From the NCBI RefSeq assembly GCF_002479325.1, contig NZ_DLMO01000009.1, forward strand, positions 20,029 through 26,561: a stretch of DNA of 6,533 bases. Direction: 5' to 3'. The position numbers and the translations under genes were made by a program. Of the stretch, positions 6,136 through 6,533 are shown piece after piece (the first letter of the stretch is position 1; each line of letters begins with the position of its first letter). The stretch is from Brevundimonas sp. UBA7534 (GTDB lineage: Bacteria; Pseudomonadota; Alphaproteobacteria; Caulobacterales; Caulobacteraceae). The notes under the pieces were generated by a model. That model made no database searches, was not told where the DNA came from, and saw only the letters and a program-made list of their open reading frames with translations.

Positions 6136-6533
6136 GACGGCGGGTCGGCCTGGGGATCGTCGTCGCTGTGGTCGCGGCGGGCACCGCGCAGGCGGAACCG
6201 CTGCGCGTGATGGCGCTGGACCAGTGCGCGGACCAGTATGCGCTGGCCCTGGTCCCGGAGGCCGAACTGGCCCTGTCGCCACGCGCCGACGACCCGGATT
6301 CCTGGATGCGGCGCCAGGCCGAGGGGCGCCGGCGGATACGGCCGACGCTGGAGGCGGCCGTCGGCTTTCGGCCCGACGTGGTGGTGCGCTACTGGGGCGG
6401 CGAGCCGCGCCTGCTGGCGGCGCTGGAGCGGCGCGGCATGCGTGTTCTGACCCTCGACGACGCAACGGATTTCGACGGGATCAGCGCCAATATCGCGCTG
6501 GTGGCCGACGGTCTGGGACAGTCCGAACGGGGG
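6132..6533 (+). CDS. Periplasmic ABC-transporter substrate-binding protein, iron-siderophore/cobalamin type (3' part missing)
   Basis: The first 134 residues of a secreted binding protein; the gene leaves the window in frame. A signal peptide is evident: basic MRRR, hydrophobic core to about residue 17, then AQA before Glu22 as a likely signal-peptidase I site with no lipobox cysteine. The mature start LRVMALDQCADQYALAL (24-40) and the stretch RPDVVVRYWGG (80-90), followed by LLAALERRGMRVLTLDDA (94-111), match the first lobe of the BtuF/FecB/FhuD periplasmic binding family (class III fold). Members deliver corrinoids, haem or ferric chelates to an inner-membrane ABC importer. The start is GTG at 6132, overlapping the TetR stop as GTGA, which implies translational coupling. 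No separate ribosome site is evident. The ligand cannot be told from this fragment, and the rest of the transporter is expected downstream. Confidence 0.82.
   Translation, partial: MRRRVGLGIVVAVVAAGTAQAEPLRVMALDQCADQYALALVPEAELALSPRADDPDSWMRRQAEGRRRIRPTLEAAVGFRPDVVVRYWGGEPRLLAALERRGMRVLTLDDATDFDGISANIALVADGLGQSERG

Noticed and set aside
6000..6260. Cobalamin riboswitch before the binding-protein gene
   Set aside because: The gene starts inside the TetR stop codon and no leader sequence exists to hold one.
5398..6465. N-terminal extension of the glycosyltransferase frame on the minus strand
   Set aside because: It is antisense to the TetR gene and lacks membrane or domain features. A good ribosome site and membrane segments place the start at 5397.

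Overview
The window is very GC-rich, compactly coded DNA from a bacterial chromosome. GC-ending codons, GTG/TTG starts, 4-bp start/stop overlaps and the flavour of the proteins point to an alphaproteobacterium. My best guess is Caulobacterales (Brevundimonas- or Caulobacter-like). That placement is an inference from composition and protein style, not from a marker gene.

Layout from left to right. (1) At 1-1115 on the minus strand lies the N-terminal half of a UvrD/PcrA-type superfamily 1 DNA helicase, cut by the left edge. (2) A 96-bp divergent spacer holding an interrupted hairpin separates it from a 74-residue single-pass membrane protein on the plus strand (1212-1436). (3) A compact four-gene minus-strand run reads from right to left. 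It consists of a membrane GT2 glycosyltransferase (5397-3991), a class I SAM-dependent methyltransferase of the RlmI/RlmK-like kind (3972-3004), a SpoU/TrmH-family RNA 2'-O-methyltransferase (3007-2210) and a SIMPL/DUF541 envelope protein (2163-1444). (4) A 114-bp divergent spacer (5398-5511) carries an ATTGGT-N10-ACCAAT inverted repeat. (5) On the plus strand follow a TetR/AcrR-family regulator with a TTG start (5512-6135) and, overlapping its stop by 4 bp, the N-terminal part of a periplasmic substrate-binding protein of the iron-siderophore/cobalamin ABC type (6132 to the right edge).

How the genes may work together: the two methyltransferases overlap by 4 bp (ATGA) and probably form a translationally coupled RNA-modification pair. 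The regulator and binding protein overlap by GTGA, so the TetR protein is a candidate regulator of a metal-chelate or corrinoid uptake locus that continues beyond the window. It may also control the divergent glycosyltransferase, because the inverted repeat lies between them.

Most of the window is ordinary core genome. The strongest unexplained structure is a 66-bp in-frame tandem duplication of a hairpin-rich 33-bp unit (3531-3596) inside the class I methyltransferase gene. Its codon use differs from its surroundings and it sits just before the SAM-binding motif. It looks like a small palindromic element tolerated inside a protein. No RNA genes, CRISPR arrays, insertion sequences or complete mobile elements were seen, and no stretch longer than 300 bp lacks a gene.
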